A stretch of DNA of 64,000 bases from an uncultured Arachnia sp. (GCA_947499145.1 CANMNB010000003.1:186001-250000); one strand, 5' to 3'; positions 11,300 through 19,828 are shown, counted from the stretch's first letter. Translations and numbers: made by a program. The notes: generated by a model not told the origin, from the sequence alone.

Positions 11300-12136
11300 A
11301 TGTCCGAAACCCTCGAGCCGCGCTGGCGGCAGCTCACTGCCCGAACCTGGTACTGCACGCTCGAGCCCGCCGGGGTCAACGTCGGGCTGGTCGTGGGCGA
11401 CGACGCTGCCGTGCTGGTGGACGCGGGAGGCAGCCCCGCCCAGGGCCGGGCCCTCCTGGACTCGGCGGCGGAGGTCGCCGGGGTGCCGGTCCGCCACGTC
11501 GTGGTGACGCACAACCACTGGGACCACTGGTTCGGCATCGCCGGCATGCCGGGGATCGTCTCCGTGGCCCACGAGAACGTGGTGGCCACTCCCGCCTCCG
11601 CAGAGACGCTGGAACGTGCAGCCGAGCTGGGGATCGAGCCGCCGCGGCCGAGCGAGACCTTCGCGATCGCCCGTGCCCTCAGCCCCGGTGGTGTCCGCAT
11701 GGAGCTGCTCCACTTCGGTGGTGGACACACCAACAGCGACGTCCTCGTCGCCGTCTCACCCGACGACGTGGTGTTCGCCGGTGACATGCTCGAGCAGGGC
11801 CAGGACCCCCAGTTCGACGAGACGTCGAACATCCGGAACTGGCCCACGGCCCTCGACGGCGTCCTCGGGGCCAGCACCGAGGCGACCGTCTTCGTGCCCG
11901 GGCACGGCGAGCCGGTGGACCGGACCTTCGCCTTCATCCAGCGCGCGGAGATCGGGATGCTGCACGGCAACACCGAGTTGCTCATCCAGCAGGGCGTTCG
12001 GTTGCCCGACGCCATCGCGAGCGACGATTGGCCCTTCACCCGCGAGACACTCGAGGTGGCGCTCCCCCTGGTCTACGCCGAACTCGAGGCGCAGGGGATC
12101 TCACCACGAACCCAGCTGCCGATCCTCGGCCTCTAG
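11300..12136 (+). CDS. metallo-beta-lactamase-fold hydrolase
   Basis: 278 residues from the ATG at 11300 (MSETLEPRWRQL). THNHWDHW near residue 72 gives the H-x-H-x-D-H zinc motif; HFGGGHTNSD near 140 and the later VPGHGEPV supply the remaining metal ligands. The pattern resembles the class B beta-lactamase-like or quinoprotein-relay subgroup more than glyoxalase II. No signal peptide is visible, so it acts in the cytoplasm and antibiotic hydrolysis is unlikely. Substrate unknown. It is divergent from hrcA across the CIRCE site and ends 4 nt into the convergent phosphatase gene. Confidence 0.85.
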   Translation: MSETLEPRWRQLTARTWYCTLEPAGVNVGLVVGDDAAVLVDAGGSPAQGRALLDSAAEVAGVPVRHVVVTHNHWDHWFGIAGMPGIVSVAHENVVATPASAETLERAAELGIEPPRPSETFAIARALSPGGVRMELLHFGGGHTNSDVLVAVSPDDVVFAGDMLEQGQDPQFDETSNIRNWPTALDGVLGASTEATVFVPGHGEPVDRTFAFIQRAEIGMLHGNTELLIQQGVRLPDAIASDDWPFTRETLEVALPLVYAELEAQGISPRTQLPILGL

Positions 12137-12930
12137 GCCTTCGGCGCACCCCGCCGCGCCGGCGGCCACGCCCGGTGCGCCGCCATCCACACCGACACGT
12201 CCGAGGCTACCAGGAGTCCCCTCGACCGGTTGAGGATGCTGTACGCGACGCCGTCCATCGTGCGGCTGACGCCCCCGTTCTCGGTCACCATGAGGGAGCC
12301 GGCCAGATGGTCCCAGGGGTGCATGCTCGTGTAGAACATGAAGTCGATGTCCCCGTGGAGGATCGCGGGGTAGTCGAAGCAGCAGGCGAACTGGGATGCC
12401 ACCACCGGGCTCAGGGCCCCGTCGGCGTCGAAGCCGTGGAGCGCATCCTTGGACGATCCCCCCAGCGGGGGACGCTGGGGCCTGTTGACCACAACCTCCT
12501 CGCCGTTCACGCGGACGCCGGCGCCGCGCTCGGAGACGTACGCCCGGCCCGTCTGGGGCTGCCAGATCCAGCCACGGGTGGTGATGCCGCCGCGCAGCTC
12601 GGCCAGGATGACGCCGTGCTGGTCGCGACCGCGAACGAAGTTGCGGGTGCCGTCGACCGGGTCGATGACGAACGCGTGCTCGGCATTGGGGAGCGCTCGG
12701 GCGCGTTCAGGCTGCGCGAACACGGTCTCCTCCCCCACCACCAGCGCCTCCGGGAAGGCCGCGCGCAGTCGTGCCGTCAGGTACTCCTCGGCCTCGCGGT
12801 CGGCGACGGTCACGAGGTCCGTCGGACCCGACTTGGTTTCCACCTCGTCGGTGTTCAGGGACCGGAACCGGGGGGTGATGACCTGCTCGGCCGTCTCCTG
12901 CAGCAGTTCCGTGATTGCGTCGGTGTCCAC
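12133..12930 (-). CDS. inositol monophosphatase-family phosphatase, HisN-like
   Basis: Mg2+-dependent phosphatase, 265 residues. Metal ligands are visible in VVGEETVF near residue 70, IDPVDGTRNFVRG near 90-102 and HPWDHLAG near 205. The NFVRG after DxxDGT is typical of actinobacterial histidinol-phosphatases (HisN), but no his genes are nearby, so inositol phosphatase or a related substrate remains possible. The GTG start has a TAGGCT -10 box 6 nt upstream and no Shine-Dalgarno sequence, indicating a leaderless mRNA. The 3' end overlaps the convergent metallo-hydrolase by 4 bp. Confidence 0.88.
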   Translation of the reverse strand: MDTDAITELLQETAEQVITPRFRSLNTDEVETKSGPTDLVTVADREAEEYLTARLRAAFPEALVVGEETVFAQPERARALPNAEHAFVIDPVDGTRNFVRGRDQHGVILAELRGGITTRGWIWQPQTGRAYVSERGAGVRVNGEEVVVNRPQRPPLGGSSKDALHGFDADGALSPVVASQFACCFDYPAILHGDIDFMFYTSMHPWDHLAGSLMVTENGGVSRTMDGVAYSILNRSRGLLVASDVSVWMAAHRAWPPARRGAPKA

Positions 12931-12936
12931 CCCTGC

Positions 12937-12942
12937 AGCCTA
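12937..12942 (-). promoter_or_regulatory. -10 box of leaderless promoter, HisN-like gene
   Basis: On the minus strand TAGGCT ends 6 nt before the GTG at 12930. There is no Shine-Dalgarno sequence in the gap. Confidence 0.55.
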
Positions 12943-12957
12943 TAAGGAGTCCCGGAC

Positions 12958-13797
12958 TCAGTCCTGGTGGTCGGCGGTGACGAAGTCGATGAGGCGCTCC
13001 ACCTTGGTGTTGAACCCCGGCTCGAGATCCCGCCAGGAGCGCACCCTGCCGAGCATGGCCTGCCACGCTCGGGCGACGTCGCCCTGGTCCTGGCATGGCA
13101 GGCCGAGAGCGGCCAGGGTGCCCTTCTTGAAGTCGACGTCGCGGGGAATCTTCGGCCAGGCCTTCCTCCTGACCCGCTCGGGTTTGATGGCATGCCACAC
13201 ATCGATGTACTCGTGGCCCTCGACGAGGACCACGTCGCGATAGCCGGCGGCATGGACCTGGGCGACGATGCGCGACTCCTTGCTGCCGGGGACCAGGTGG
13301 TCGACGAGGATGCCGAGCCTTCGGCCGGGCTCGGGTCGGAACTCGGCGACGATGGCGGGCAGGTCGTCGATGCCTCCGAGGAACTCGACGACGACGCCGA
13401 CGTGGCGGAGGTCGTCGCCCCAGATCTTCTCCACCAGCTCCGCGTCGTGGCGTCCCTCGACGTAGATGCGACTCGGGAGCGCGACCCTCGCCGTCTCGCG
13501 ACGCTCCCCGACCCGCGAGCCGGACGCGGTGTAGCGCGGGGTTGGCGGTGTGGCGCGGAGGGGAGGCTGCAGGGAGACGGGCTCACCCTCGAGCAGGAAA
13601 CCGGCGCCCATCGGGAAGCTCCGTTGCCTGCCGCGGCGGTCCTCCAGCACGACGATGCCGTTCTCCCAGCGCACCACGGCCCCACAGAAGTCGCCGCACT
13701 CGACCACCAGGTCGCGTTCCACCGGCACGTCACGGGTCTGGCGCAGGTGGGCCTTCTGCCAGCCCGGGCGCAGCACGTCGGAGTCATAACGGTCCAC
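12958..13797 (-). CDS. DUF3097-family protein
   Basis: 279 residues from the GTG at 13797 (VDRYDSDVLRPGWQKAHL). The N-terminal third is a small beta-rich region (VVECGDFCGAVVRWENGIVVLEDRRG). The rest contains IYVEGRHDAELVEKIWGDDLR and LGILVDHLVPGSKE, then VEGHEYIDVWHAIKPE, a layout reminiscent of a TOPRIM-like fold with acidic residues after beta strands. That resemblance is inference. The family is actinobacterial and of unknown function. A TAGGGT -10 box ends 8 nt before the GTG. It is read away from the convergently placed pdxH start region. Confidence 0.8.
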   Translation of the reverse strand: MDRYDSDVLRPGWQKAHLRQTRDVPVERDLVVECGDFCGAVVRWENGIVVLEDRRGRQRSFPMGAGFLLEGEPVSLQPPLRATPPTPRYTASGSRVGERRETARVALPSRIYVEGRHDAELVEKIWGDDLRHVGVVVEFLGGIDDLPAIVAEFRPEPGRRLGILVDHLVPGSKESRIVAQVHAAGYRDVVLVEGHEYIDVWHAIKPERVRRKAWPKIPRDVDFKKGTLAALGLPCQDQGDVARAWQAMLGRVRSWRDLEPGFNTKVERLIDFVTADHQD

Positions 13798-13805
13798 GGG
13801 CGTCC

Positions 13806-13811
13806 ACCCTA
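13806..13811 (-). promoter_or_regulatory. -10 box near the DUF3097 start
   Basis: TAGGGT on the minus strand ends 8 nt before the GTG at 13797, again indicating a leaderless or near-leaderless mRNA. Confidence 0.45.
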
Positions 13812-13887
13812 CGGTGCTGCGGGGACGCCGAGGGGGAACGCCACCCCGGACGCGACGAGGAAGCGGTGGAAGGGCAGAATTGGGGAC

Positions 13888-14553
13888 ATGACCACCCACG
13901 ACTTGACGACGCGACGCGTGTCCTACGACTCCACCACCCTCGACGACGGCACCTCGTCGGATCCCTTCGAGCTGTTCGACACCTGGCTCGGGGAGGCGGT
14001 CACGGCGCAGGACCGGGGGGCCTCGTTCGAGGCAGCCGCGATGACCCTGGCGACCGCGCGACCGATGCCCGACGGCACCTGGCAGCCGCAGACCCGCGTC
14101 GTCCTGCTGAAGAAGTGGGACGAGGACGGATTCGTCCTGTTCACCAACTATGACTCGGACAAGGCGCACGCCGTCGACGCCAATCCCCGCGCCTGTCTCC
14201 ATTTCCATTGGACCGAGATGTTCCGCCAGGTGAGGATCGACGGCACCGTCTCGCGCACGTCCCGTGAGGTCTCGGAGGAGTACTTCGCCTCCCGGCCCCG
14301 CGGTTCGCAGATCGCGGCCTGGGCGTCGAGGCAGAGCGAGTCGGTCGGCTCCCGCACGGAACTGGAGACCGAGTACCAGCGGATGGAGCAGCGCTTCGCC
14401 GGCTCCGACGTGCCCTGCCCGCCCGACTGGGGCGGCCTGCTGGTGCGGCCCGAGCGGATGGAGTTCTGGCAGGGTCGCGCCTCGCGCCTGCACGACCGGA
14501 TCGTGTTCACCCGGACCGAGGCGGCCTGGGACATCACGCGTCTCTGCCCCTGA
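13888..14553 (+). CDS. pdxH: pyridoxamine 5'-phosphate oxidase
   Basis: FMN-dependent oxidase forming pyridoxal 5'-phosphate from PNP/PMP. 221 residues from the ATG at 13888 (MTTHDLTTRRVSYD). Family motifs are PQTRVVLLKKWDEDGFVLFTNYDSDKA near residues 70-95, FHWTEMFRQVRIDG near 110-123, and the C-terminal PERMEFWQGRASRLHDRI, which carries the FMN and PLP contacts. An open frame continues upstream antisense to DUF3097 and is not coding. The gene is followed by a long nested hairpin that probably serves as terminator. Confidence 0.96.
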   Translation: MTTHDLTTRRVSYDSTTLDDGTSSDPFELFDTWLGEAVTAQDRGASFEAAAMTLATARPMPDGTWQPQTRVVLLKKWDEDGFVLFTNYDSDKAHAVDANPRACLHFHWTEMFRQVRIDGTVSRTSREVSEEYFASRPRGSQIAAWASRQSESVGSRTELETEYQRMEQRFAGSDVPCPPDWGGLLVRPERMEFWQGRASRLHDRIVFTRTEAAWDITRLCP

Positions 14554-14584
14554 GGTGGCGCCGCGCCCGCGGCGGTACATGGAT

Positions 14585-14637
14585 CTGCACCCGCGTCGAC
14601 ATCGCCGGATATCCGGGACATCGACACGCGGGCGCAG
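14585..14637. terminator. nested inverted repeat between convergent genes (probable bidirectional terminator)
   Basis: Outer arms CTGCACCCGCG-TCGA and TCGA-CACGCGGGCGCAG pair with one mismatch and a 2-nt bulge. The centre holds a perfect 12-bp palindrome CCGGATATCCGG at 14605-14616 flanked by GACATC-type sequences on both sides. It separates pdxH (+) from the ABC permease gene (-). No T-run follows. It may instead be a dispersed palindromic repeat. Confidence 0.55.
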
Positions 14638-14656
14638 AAGTGTGGCCCCCGGCTGC

Positions 14657-15478
14657 TCAGACCAGGGAGACCTTCCTCTCCCAGGACACGATGGTTCGCC
14701 ACACCAGCGGGACCACCATGAGCACCAGGACGGGCAGGAAGCCGATCGGCATGACGTCGGTCTCCTCGTTGGCAACCAGCAGCGACAGGAAGTCCTGCTC
14801 CACCAGCCCCAAGCGGCCGTCCACCAGACCGACTCCCCACGGAACCGTGACGATCGCGACGACGAAGGCGAGCTGGATCGCGAAGTAGATGAGCACCCAG
14901 ACGAGGACCGGGCCCCCGGCGCCAAGGCCTGCGAAGCGGCGCTCACTCCCGACGGAAGCGGCGAAGTAGTACGCCGCGACGTTGCTGAGCATCAGGAGCA
15001 CGACCAGGAGCAGGGCCAGCACCCAGAACCAGGCGGGTGCGGCCTGCGTGGCGAGTTCCCAGGTCCCGGTGACGGTGTCCCAGAGGTCCGCGGGTCGAGA
15101 ATCGGTCACCCGCATGGAGCCGTACCAGAGGCCGACGCCGAGCACGATGCTCCAGGCCAGGGCGAGCAGCGACACGGCGGTTCCCCAGATCAGCCGGGCC
15201 CAGTACTGGGTGGCTCCCCGGATGGGCAGCGTCTGGGTGAAGTACCCGAGCCGCCGGTAGCTGCTGCGCCAGTAGTCCCAGGCGAGGGCGAGCTGCGCGA
15301 CAGGCATCAGTGCGACGACGGCGAACGCCCCGAGCACCACTCCGAACGTGCTGACCATCGGCCAGTCGGTCAGCGCGAGGGCCGATCCCGTGGCGACGAG
15401 GAGCGTGGCGCCACCGAAGACCTGGGCCAGCCAGCCGCGCGCCCGGATGAACTCGTGCTTGATGATGGTGGTGATCAT
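14657..15478 (-). CDS. ABC transporter permease of a YtrA-type operon
   Basis: 273 residues with about six hydrophobic segments and short loops, no enzymatic motif. The start MITTIIKHEFIRARGWL overlaps the stop of the ATPase gene (ATGA, 15475-15478), so the two are coupled and form one transporter. Such GntR-YtrA/ATPase/permease operons usually respond to cell-wall-active agents and lantibiotics; the substrate here is unknown. Transcription ends toward the hairpin at 14585-14637. Confidence 0.8.
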   Translation of the reverse strand: MITTIIKHEFIRARGWLAQVFGGATLLVATGSALALTDWPMVSTFGVVLGAFAVVALMPVAQLALAWDYWRSSYRRLGYFTQTLPIRGATQYWARLIWGTAVSLLALAWSIVLGVGLWYGSMRVTDSRPADLWDTVTGTWELATQAAPAWFWVLALLLVVLLMLSNVAAYYFAASVGSERRFAGLGAGGPVLVWVLIYFAIQLAFVVAIVTVPWGVGLVDGRLGLVEQDFLSLLVANEETDVMPIGFLPVLVLMVVPLVWRTIVSWERKVSLV

Positions 15479-16173
15479 CGGTAGACCTCCCTGAAGATCT
15501 GGTCGATGGACTTGCCGTGCTGGGCCCGGAGGTCCTCGGTGTCGCCCGTGAGCAGCACACGGCCGTCGCGCATCATGACGACGCCGTCGAGGATCGGTTC
15601 CAGGTCGTGGATGAGATGGGTCGACACCAGCAGCAGGGAGTCGCCGGACAGGTTCCGCACGATGCCCTGCAGGATGACGTCCCGGGCCGCAGGGTCGATA
15701 CCGGAGATGGGCTCGTCGAGGAGGTAGACCCGCGCCTGCCGGGACATTGCCAGCGCGATCTGCACCTTCTCCCGCATGCCCTTCGACATCTCTTTCAGCT
15801 TCATCGACTCCTCCAGCCGGAAGAACCCGATGAGGTCACGTGCCTTCTCCCGATCGAAGTCGGCGAAGAAGTCGGCGTAGAGCGCCAGGCAGTACTCGAC
15901 GCGGGCGGAATCGGGCAGGAAGCTGGTGTCCGGCAGGAACGACACCAGGGCCTTGGATCGGTGGCCGGGGCGGTGCCCGGCGATCAGGACGTCCCCGGTG
16001 TAGTCCTGCAGGACGCCGGCGAGGACCTTCAGCAGCGTGGTCTTGCCGCATCCGTTCTCCCCCATCAGGCCGACGACCCGGCCGTACGGGAGCTGGAGGT
16101 CCAGCCCATCCAGGGCACGAACATGACCGTAGGCCTTGGTGAGACCCCGGACTTCCAGTGCTGACGCGGTCAC
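15475..16173 (-). CDS. ABC transporter ATP-binding protein
   Basis: 232 residues from the GTG at 16173, chosen because AAGGAG lies 8 nt upstream inside the end of gntR and only 4 nt separate the gntR stop from it. An alternative ATG at 16215 inside gntR would add 14 residues. Walker A is GENGCGKTT near residue 38, the signature appears as the variant KEMSKGMREKVQIALA near 135, and Walker B is VYLLDEPISGID near 157. The H-loop is STHLIHD. It energises the adjacent permease. Confidence 0.92.
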   Translation of the reverse strand: MTASALEVRGLTKAYGHVRALDGLDLQLPYGRVVGLMGENGCGKTTLLKVLAGVLQDYTGDVLIAGHRPGHRSKALVSFLPDTSFLPDSARVEYCLALYADFFADFDREKARDLIGFFRLEESMKLKEMSKGMREKVQIALAMSRQARVYLLDEPISGIDPAARDVILQGIVRNLSGDSLLLVSTHLIHDLEPILDGVVMMRDGRVLLTGDTEDLRAQHGKSIDQIFREVYR

Positions 16174-16177
16174 GTGC

Positions 16178-16570
16178 CTACTCTCCTTCTGCGGTGCTGC
16201 GAGGGTTGCCGTCATGGCGGGTCCACCTTTCGTCAATGAGCGCCTGGGCGGCGGCCAGGTCCATGGCGAAGCCGCGGGCGCGGGTGATGTAGTCGTCGGC
16301 GGCCTGGGAAGCCAATTGGCGCCGCAGGCCCTGGAGGCGGTCGGGGTCATCCGTGACGAACCGGCCGGTCGTGCGCTCCGTGCGCATGAGGCCGTCCCTC
16401 TCGAGTTCGGCCAGCGAGCGCTGGACCGTGTTGGGGTTGACGCCCAGCTCCACCGCGAGGTCCCGGACGCCGGGGACGCGTTCCCCCGGTTGCCAGGTAC
16501 CCACGACGATGCGGCGCGAGAACTCCGCGACCAGCTGCAGCCAGATCGGCTGAGTCGGATCGAACTCCAT
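16178..16570 (-). CDS. GntR-family regulator, YtrA subfamily
   Basis: 130 residues: an N-terminal winged HTH (QPGERVPGVRDLAVELGVNPNTVQRSLAELERDGLMRTERTTGRFV) and a short helical tail of about 50 residues with no ligand domain, the YtrA architecture. It starts at ATG 16570 and is the first gene of the gntR-ATPase-permease operon. A 22-bp palindrome overlapping its own -10 box is the probable operator, so autorepression of the whole operon is expected. Confidence 0.92.
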   Translation of the reverse strand: MEFDPTQPIWLQLVAEFSRRIVVGTWQPGERVPGVRDLAVELGVNPNTVQRSLAELERDGLMRTERTTGRFVTDDPDRLQGLRRQLASQAADDYITRARGFAMDLAAAQALIDERWTRHDGNPRSTAEGE

Positions 16571-16586
16571 GCGGCACTCCGTATCG

Positions 16587-16633
16587 CTGTATTAGGTACT
16601 TAATACAGTAAGTCAGGGAAGGGCCCGTGTCAA
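16587..16633 (-). promoter_or_regulatory. gntR promoter with overlapping YtrA-type operator
   Basis: Minus-strand -35 TTGACA (16633-16628, perfect consensus), 17-nt spacer, -10 TACTGT (16610-16605). The palindrome CTGTATTA-GGTAC-TTAATACAG occupies 16587-16608, with 8-bp perfect arms that cover the end of the -10 box and the start point. Binding there would block transcription. Confidence 0.85.
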
Positions 16634-16663
16634 GCATGGGAAGGTCATCAGGGCGACCAGGGA

Positions 16664-17860
16664 TCAACGACGTCGGGCGGGTCCCGGGATCACAGCCATC
16701 GTGGCCAGGGCGAGGACACCCCAGAAGAGATACGCGCTCGCGACCAACTGTTGCCCCATCGTCCAGTCCGGCCGGGCGTCCTGCTCGCTGGGGTACCACC
16801 ACTGCGGCATGGTCCACATCACCCACGCCCCCGCGGCCAGGACGGCCAGCCAGCCGGCCCGCGCCGATCGGCCGTGCCCCAGCAGCAGCCAGAGAGCGAG
16901 CACCACCAGCACGGGGACTGCGGAGACCCAGTGGTGGCCCCACGTCACGGGGGACGCGAAGAGCGCGATCATGCCGACGGTCAGGACCGCGGCGGCCTCC
17001 TGACCCGCGCGCAGGAGCCTGCGGGCGACAACGAGGATGGCCAATCCGACGACACTCGACACCAGGAACCACGCCACGGAGGCCGTCGCCCCCTCAAGAC
17101 CGAGGCGGTGGAGGAAGCCGTTGACCGACAGGTTGGACGGGAAACCCGGATGCCCGATGCGATCGGTGTCGACCAAGGTCTGGGTCCAGTAGGTCCAGGA
17201 GTCCGTCGGGCGGAGCAGGAACCCGACGGCGGTGTAGGCCAAGAACGAGGCCACGACCATCGCCGTGGCCCGCCACTCGCGTCTCAGTAGGAAGTAGCAG
17301 AGCAGCACGGCGGGCGTCAGCTTGATGGCGACCGCGAGGCCGATGAGCGCCCCCTGCCACCACTTGCCCTTGCCGACGAGCGCGTCGGTCACCACCAGCG
17401 CCAGGAGCAAAAGGTTGATCTGCCCGAACTCGATGTTCTCCCGGATGGGTCCGAGCCACATCACTGCCGTCGATGCAGCCAGGGCGGCCCACGCCGAGCG
17501 GGTCCGGTCCCACCCGGTCACGTCGCGGACCACGAGATGGACCACCCAGGTGAGGGACGCCAGCGACGCTAGGGAGATCAGGGTGGACGCGGCACGGAGC
17601 GGCATGAGTGCGAACACGCTGAACAGTGCTGCCGCGATGGGCGGGTAGGTGAAGGGCAGGTTCGCGCCGATCTCCGTGTCCGGCAGCCGGGCGTAGAGCG
17701 GGTCGCCCTGCAGGAAGGCCTGCCCGCCGAGGCGGTAGACGTCGATGTCGATCCTGTAGTGCCAGGTGTACGGCAGCCAGAACACGAGCGCCGTCACCGA
17801 CAACAGGAACGCAGCTCCCACGACGACGCGGGCCGCCGAGCGCGCCGCGGGGGTGTTCAA
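16664..17860 (-). CDS. GT87-family mannosyltransferase (DUF2029)
   Basis: 398-residue polytopic protein with about ten hydrophobic helices. The first loop contains YRIDIDVYRLGGQAFLQGDPLYA, the conserved acidic motif of GT87 polyprenyl-phosphomannose-dependent alpha-1,2-mannosyltransferases. NLPFTYPPIAAALFS and the central IEFGQINLLLLALVVTDAL with AIKLTPAVLLCYFLLRREWRA are also typical. In actinobacteria these enzymes extend lipomannan-type glycolipids or other envelope glycans. Its start overlaps the stop of the upstream SDR gene by 4 nt. Confidence 0.88.
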   Translation of the reverse strand: MNTPAARSAARVVVGAAFLLSVTALVFWLPYTWHYRIDIDVYRLGGQAFLQGDPLYARLPDTEIGANLPFTYPPIAAALFSVFALMPLRAASTLISLASLASLTWVVHLVVRDVTGWDRTRSAWAALAASTAVMWLGPIRENIEFGQINLLLLALVVTDALVGKGKWWQGALIGLAVAIKLTPAVLLCYFLLRREWRATAMVVASFLAYTAVGFLLRPTDSWTYWTQTLVDTDRIGHPGFPSNLSVNGFLHRLGLEGATASVAWFLVSSVVGLAILVVARRLLRAGQEAAAVLTVGMIALFASPVTWGHHWVSAVPVLVVLALWLLLGHGRSARAGWLAVLAAGAWVMWTMPQWWYPSEQDARPDWTMGQQLVASAYLFWGVLALATMAVIPGPARRR

Positions 17861-18549
17861 CCCGCGACGACCGGACGGATGGTCACGGACTCGACCATCG
17901 ACTCATCGGTGGTGTCGACGGCGAGCCGGACGGCGCGCGCGACGGACTCGGGTCGGATGTAGATCGATCCGTCGTAGGCGTCGTTGCCCATCGTGCGCTG
18001 CAGCTCCACCTGCATGTCGGTGTCGACGCGCCCCGGGTGAACGGAGCACACCCGGACGCGGCCGCGCAGCTCCTCACGGAGGGCGTCGGTCAGTGCGCGC
18101 AGCGCGAATTTCGAGCCGCTGTAGATCCCGCCCCCGGCGCCGGAACGGAACCCGGAACCGGAGTTGATGGCGATCACCTGACCGCCCACGGCCTCGAGTG
18201 CCGGGAGCAGGAGACGGGTCAGGTCGGCCACCGCGAAGACGTTGAGTTCGAACACCCGCCGCCAGACCTCGCGCTCCGTCCGGCCGATCTCCCCCGACTG
18301 CGCCACGCCGGCCGAGTGGACCAGGACGTCGAGCCGTTCGATCCCGGCGGCGGCATCGGCGACAGCGGTCTCGTCGGCCAGGTCGGCGACGAACACGTCG
18401 GCATCGGGCAGCTCACCGGCGATCGTGGCGGCGGTCTCGGCGTCGCGGCCGCCCACGAGGATCCGGTGGGTGCTCGAGAGCTCCCGGGCGATGGCCAACC
18501 CGATTCCGCGCGTGGCTCCGGTGACGAGGGCGACTGGTGTGGCGTTCAT
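17857..18549 (-). CDS. short-chain dehydrogenase/reductase
   Basis: 230 residues, classical SDR. The cofactor loop TGATRGIG is at residue 10, NSGSG is near 129 and the catalytic YSGSK near 142. GGRD after beta strand 2 suggests NADP preference. The substrate is unknown. A TAGGGT -10 box ends 7 nt before the ATG, which has no Shine-Dalgarno sequence, so the mRNA is probably leaderless. It is translationally coupled to the GT87 gene through a 4-nt overlap. Confidence 0.9.
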   Translation of the reverse strand: MNATPVALVTGATRGIGLAIARELSSTHRILVGGRDAETAATIAGELPDADVFVADLADETAVADAAAGIERLDVLVHSAGVAQSGEIGRTEREVWRRVFELNVFAVADLTRLLLPALEAVGGQVIAINSGSGFRSGAGGGIYSGSKFALRALTDALREELRGRVRVCSVHPGRVDTDMQVELQRTMGNDAYDGSIYIRPESVARAVRLAVDTTDESMVESVTIRPVVAG

Positions 18550-18556
18550 GGACGAG

Positions 18557-18562
18557 ACCCTA
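18557..18562 (-). promoter_or_regulatory. -10 box of leaderless promoter, SDR gene
   Basis: TAGGGT on the minus strand ends 7 nt before the ATG at 18549. There is no Shine-Dalgarno sequence between. Confidence 0.55.
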
Positions 18563-18570
18563 GCGCCAGT

Positions 18571-19776
18571 TCAGTCGAGCAGGTCGCGCACGATGCCGTC
18601 CGCGAGCAGACGGCCAGGCAGGGTGAGGAGGAGCCTGTCGTCCTGGACCACCGCGAGACCGCCGTCCACGACCCCCGACACCCGGCCCCGCTCCGAGGGT
18701 GTGAGCAGGTCCAGCGGCAGGCCCTCGGCGAGCCGGACCTCGAGGAGGATGCGCTCCACCCTGCGCTCCTCGTCGGTGAGGTACTCCCCAGCTTGGATCG
18801 GAGAGCGTCCGGCAGCGAGCTCCCCCACCCACGATCGCGGGTGGCGCCGGTTCCAGAAGCGCACCCCGGAGACGTGACTGTGCGACCCGGGACCGAGCCC
18901 CCACCAGTTGGCACCCCACCAGTAGGCGAGGTTGTGGCGACAGCGCGACTCAGGCGTCATCGCCCAGTTGCTGGTCTCGTAATTGCGGAATCCCCGGTCG
19001 ACGAGGTGCCGCTCGGCCATCAGGTACTTCTCTGCCAGATCATCCTCGTCGGGCATCGACAGGTCTCCCCGCCTGACCTGCAGCGCCAGGCGCGTTCCCG
19101 GCTCGACGATGAGCGAGTAGGCGCTGACGTGGTCGACGGGGGCGGCGTCGACGGCGTCCAGCGAACGCTGCCAGTCGTCGCGGGTCTCCCCCGGGGTGCC
19201 GAAGATGAGGTCCAGGCTCACGTGGTCGAATCCCGCCCGGTGGGCCCAGTGGGCGGCCTCCAGCGCTCGGCCGGGGGTGTGGACGCGCTCGAGGACGTCG
19301 AGCACGTGGGGCACAGCCGACTGCATGCCGAGCGAGACCCGTGTGAATCCCGCAGCGCGGAGGGTCTCGAAGTACGCAGGGTCCACCGTGTCCGGGTTGG
19401 CCTCCGTGGTCACCTCCGCGTCGGCCGCCAAGCCGAACTCGTCCCGAATCCACTGCAGGATCTCGGCCAGTTCCTCGGCCGGGAGGAGGGTTGGCGTCCC
19501 GCCACCGAAGAAGACGGTGGAGACGGCCGGCGGATCCTGCAGCACGCGACGGGCCAGCCGCAGCTCGGCCGCGATGCCGTCCACGTAGTCGGTGATCGAC
19601 GTGCCCGGCAGCTCGGAGGCGGTGTAGGTGTTGAAGTCGCAGTAGCCGCAGCGCGTCCGGCAGAAGGGGACGTGGACGTAGATCGACAACGGGACGGCCG
19701 CAGCGGCGGCGACCACGGCCACCGGGAGGGAGCCATCGGAGGGGAACTCGACACCGTCGGGTGGTTGGGAGGGCAC
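18571..19776 (-). CDS. hemW: radical SAM protein HemW (heme chaperone)
   Basis: 401 residues from the GTG at 19776. The radical-SAM cluster motif CRTRCGYC (C-x3-C-x2-C) is near residue 42, preceded by SIYVHVPFC. FFGGGTPTLLP and SLGMQSAVPHVLDVLERVHT follow, as in HemW/HemN proteins. The extended N-terminus lacks the extra cysteines of HemN proper, and proximity to lepA and hrcA is typical of hemW. A frame continuing upstream has no coding character. A TAGCCT -10 box ends 7 nt before the GTG, indicating a leaderless mRNA. Confidence 0.93.
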   Translation of the reverse strand: MPSQPPDGVEFPSDGSLPVAVVAAAAAVPLSIYVHVPFCRTRCGYCDFNTYTASELPGTSITDYVDGIAAELRLARRVLQDPPAVSTVFFGGGTPTLLPAEELAEILQWIRDEFGLAADAEVTTEANPDTVDPAYFETLRAAGFTRVSLGMQSAVPHVLDVLERVHTPGRALEAAHWAHRAGFDHVSLDLIFGTPGETRDDWQRSLDAVDAAPVDHVSAYSLIVEPGTRLALQVRRGDLSMPDEDDLAEKYLMAERHLVDRGFRNYETSNWAMTPESRCRHNLAYWWGANWWGLGPGSHSHVSGVRFWNRRHPRSWVGELAAGRSPIQAGEYLTDEERRVERILLEVRLAEGLPLDLLTPSERGRVSGVVDGGLAVVQDDRLLLTLPGRLLADGIVRDLLD

Positions 19777-19783
19777 GCTCGTC

Positions 19784-19789
19784 AGGCTA
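19784..19789 (-). promoter_or_regulatory. -10 box of leaderless promoter, hemW
   Basis: TAGCCT on the minus strand ends 7 nt before the GTG at 19776. Confidence 0.55.
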
Positions 19790-19828
19790 CGTCGTTGAAC
19801 TGCCCCGGCGCGAGCGGGATCGACCCTG

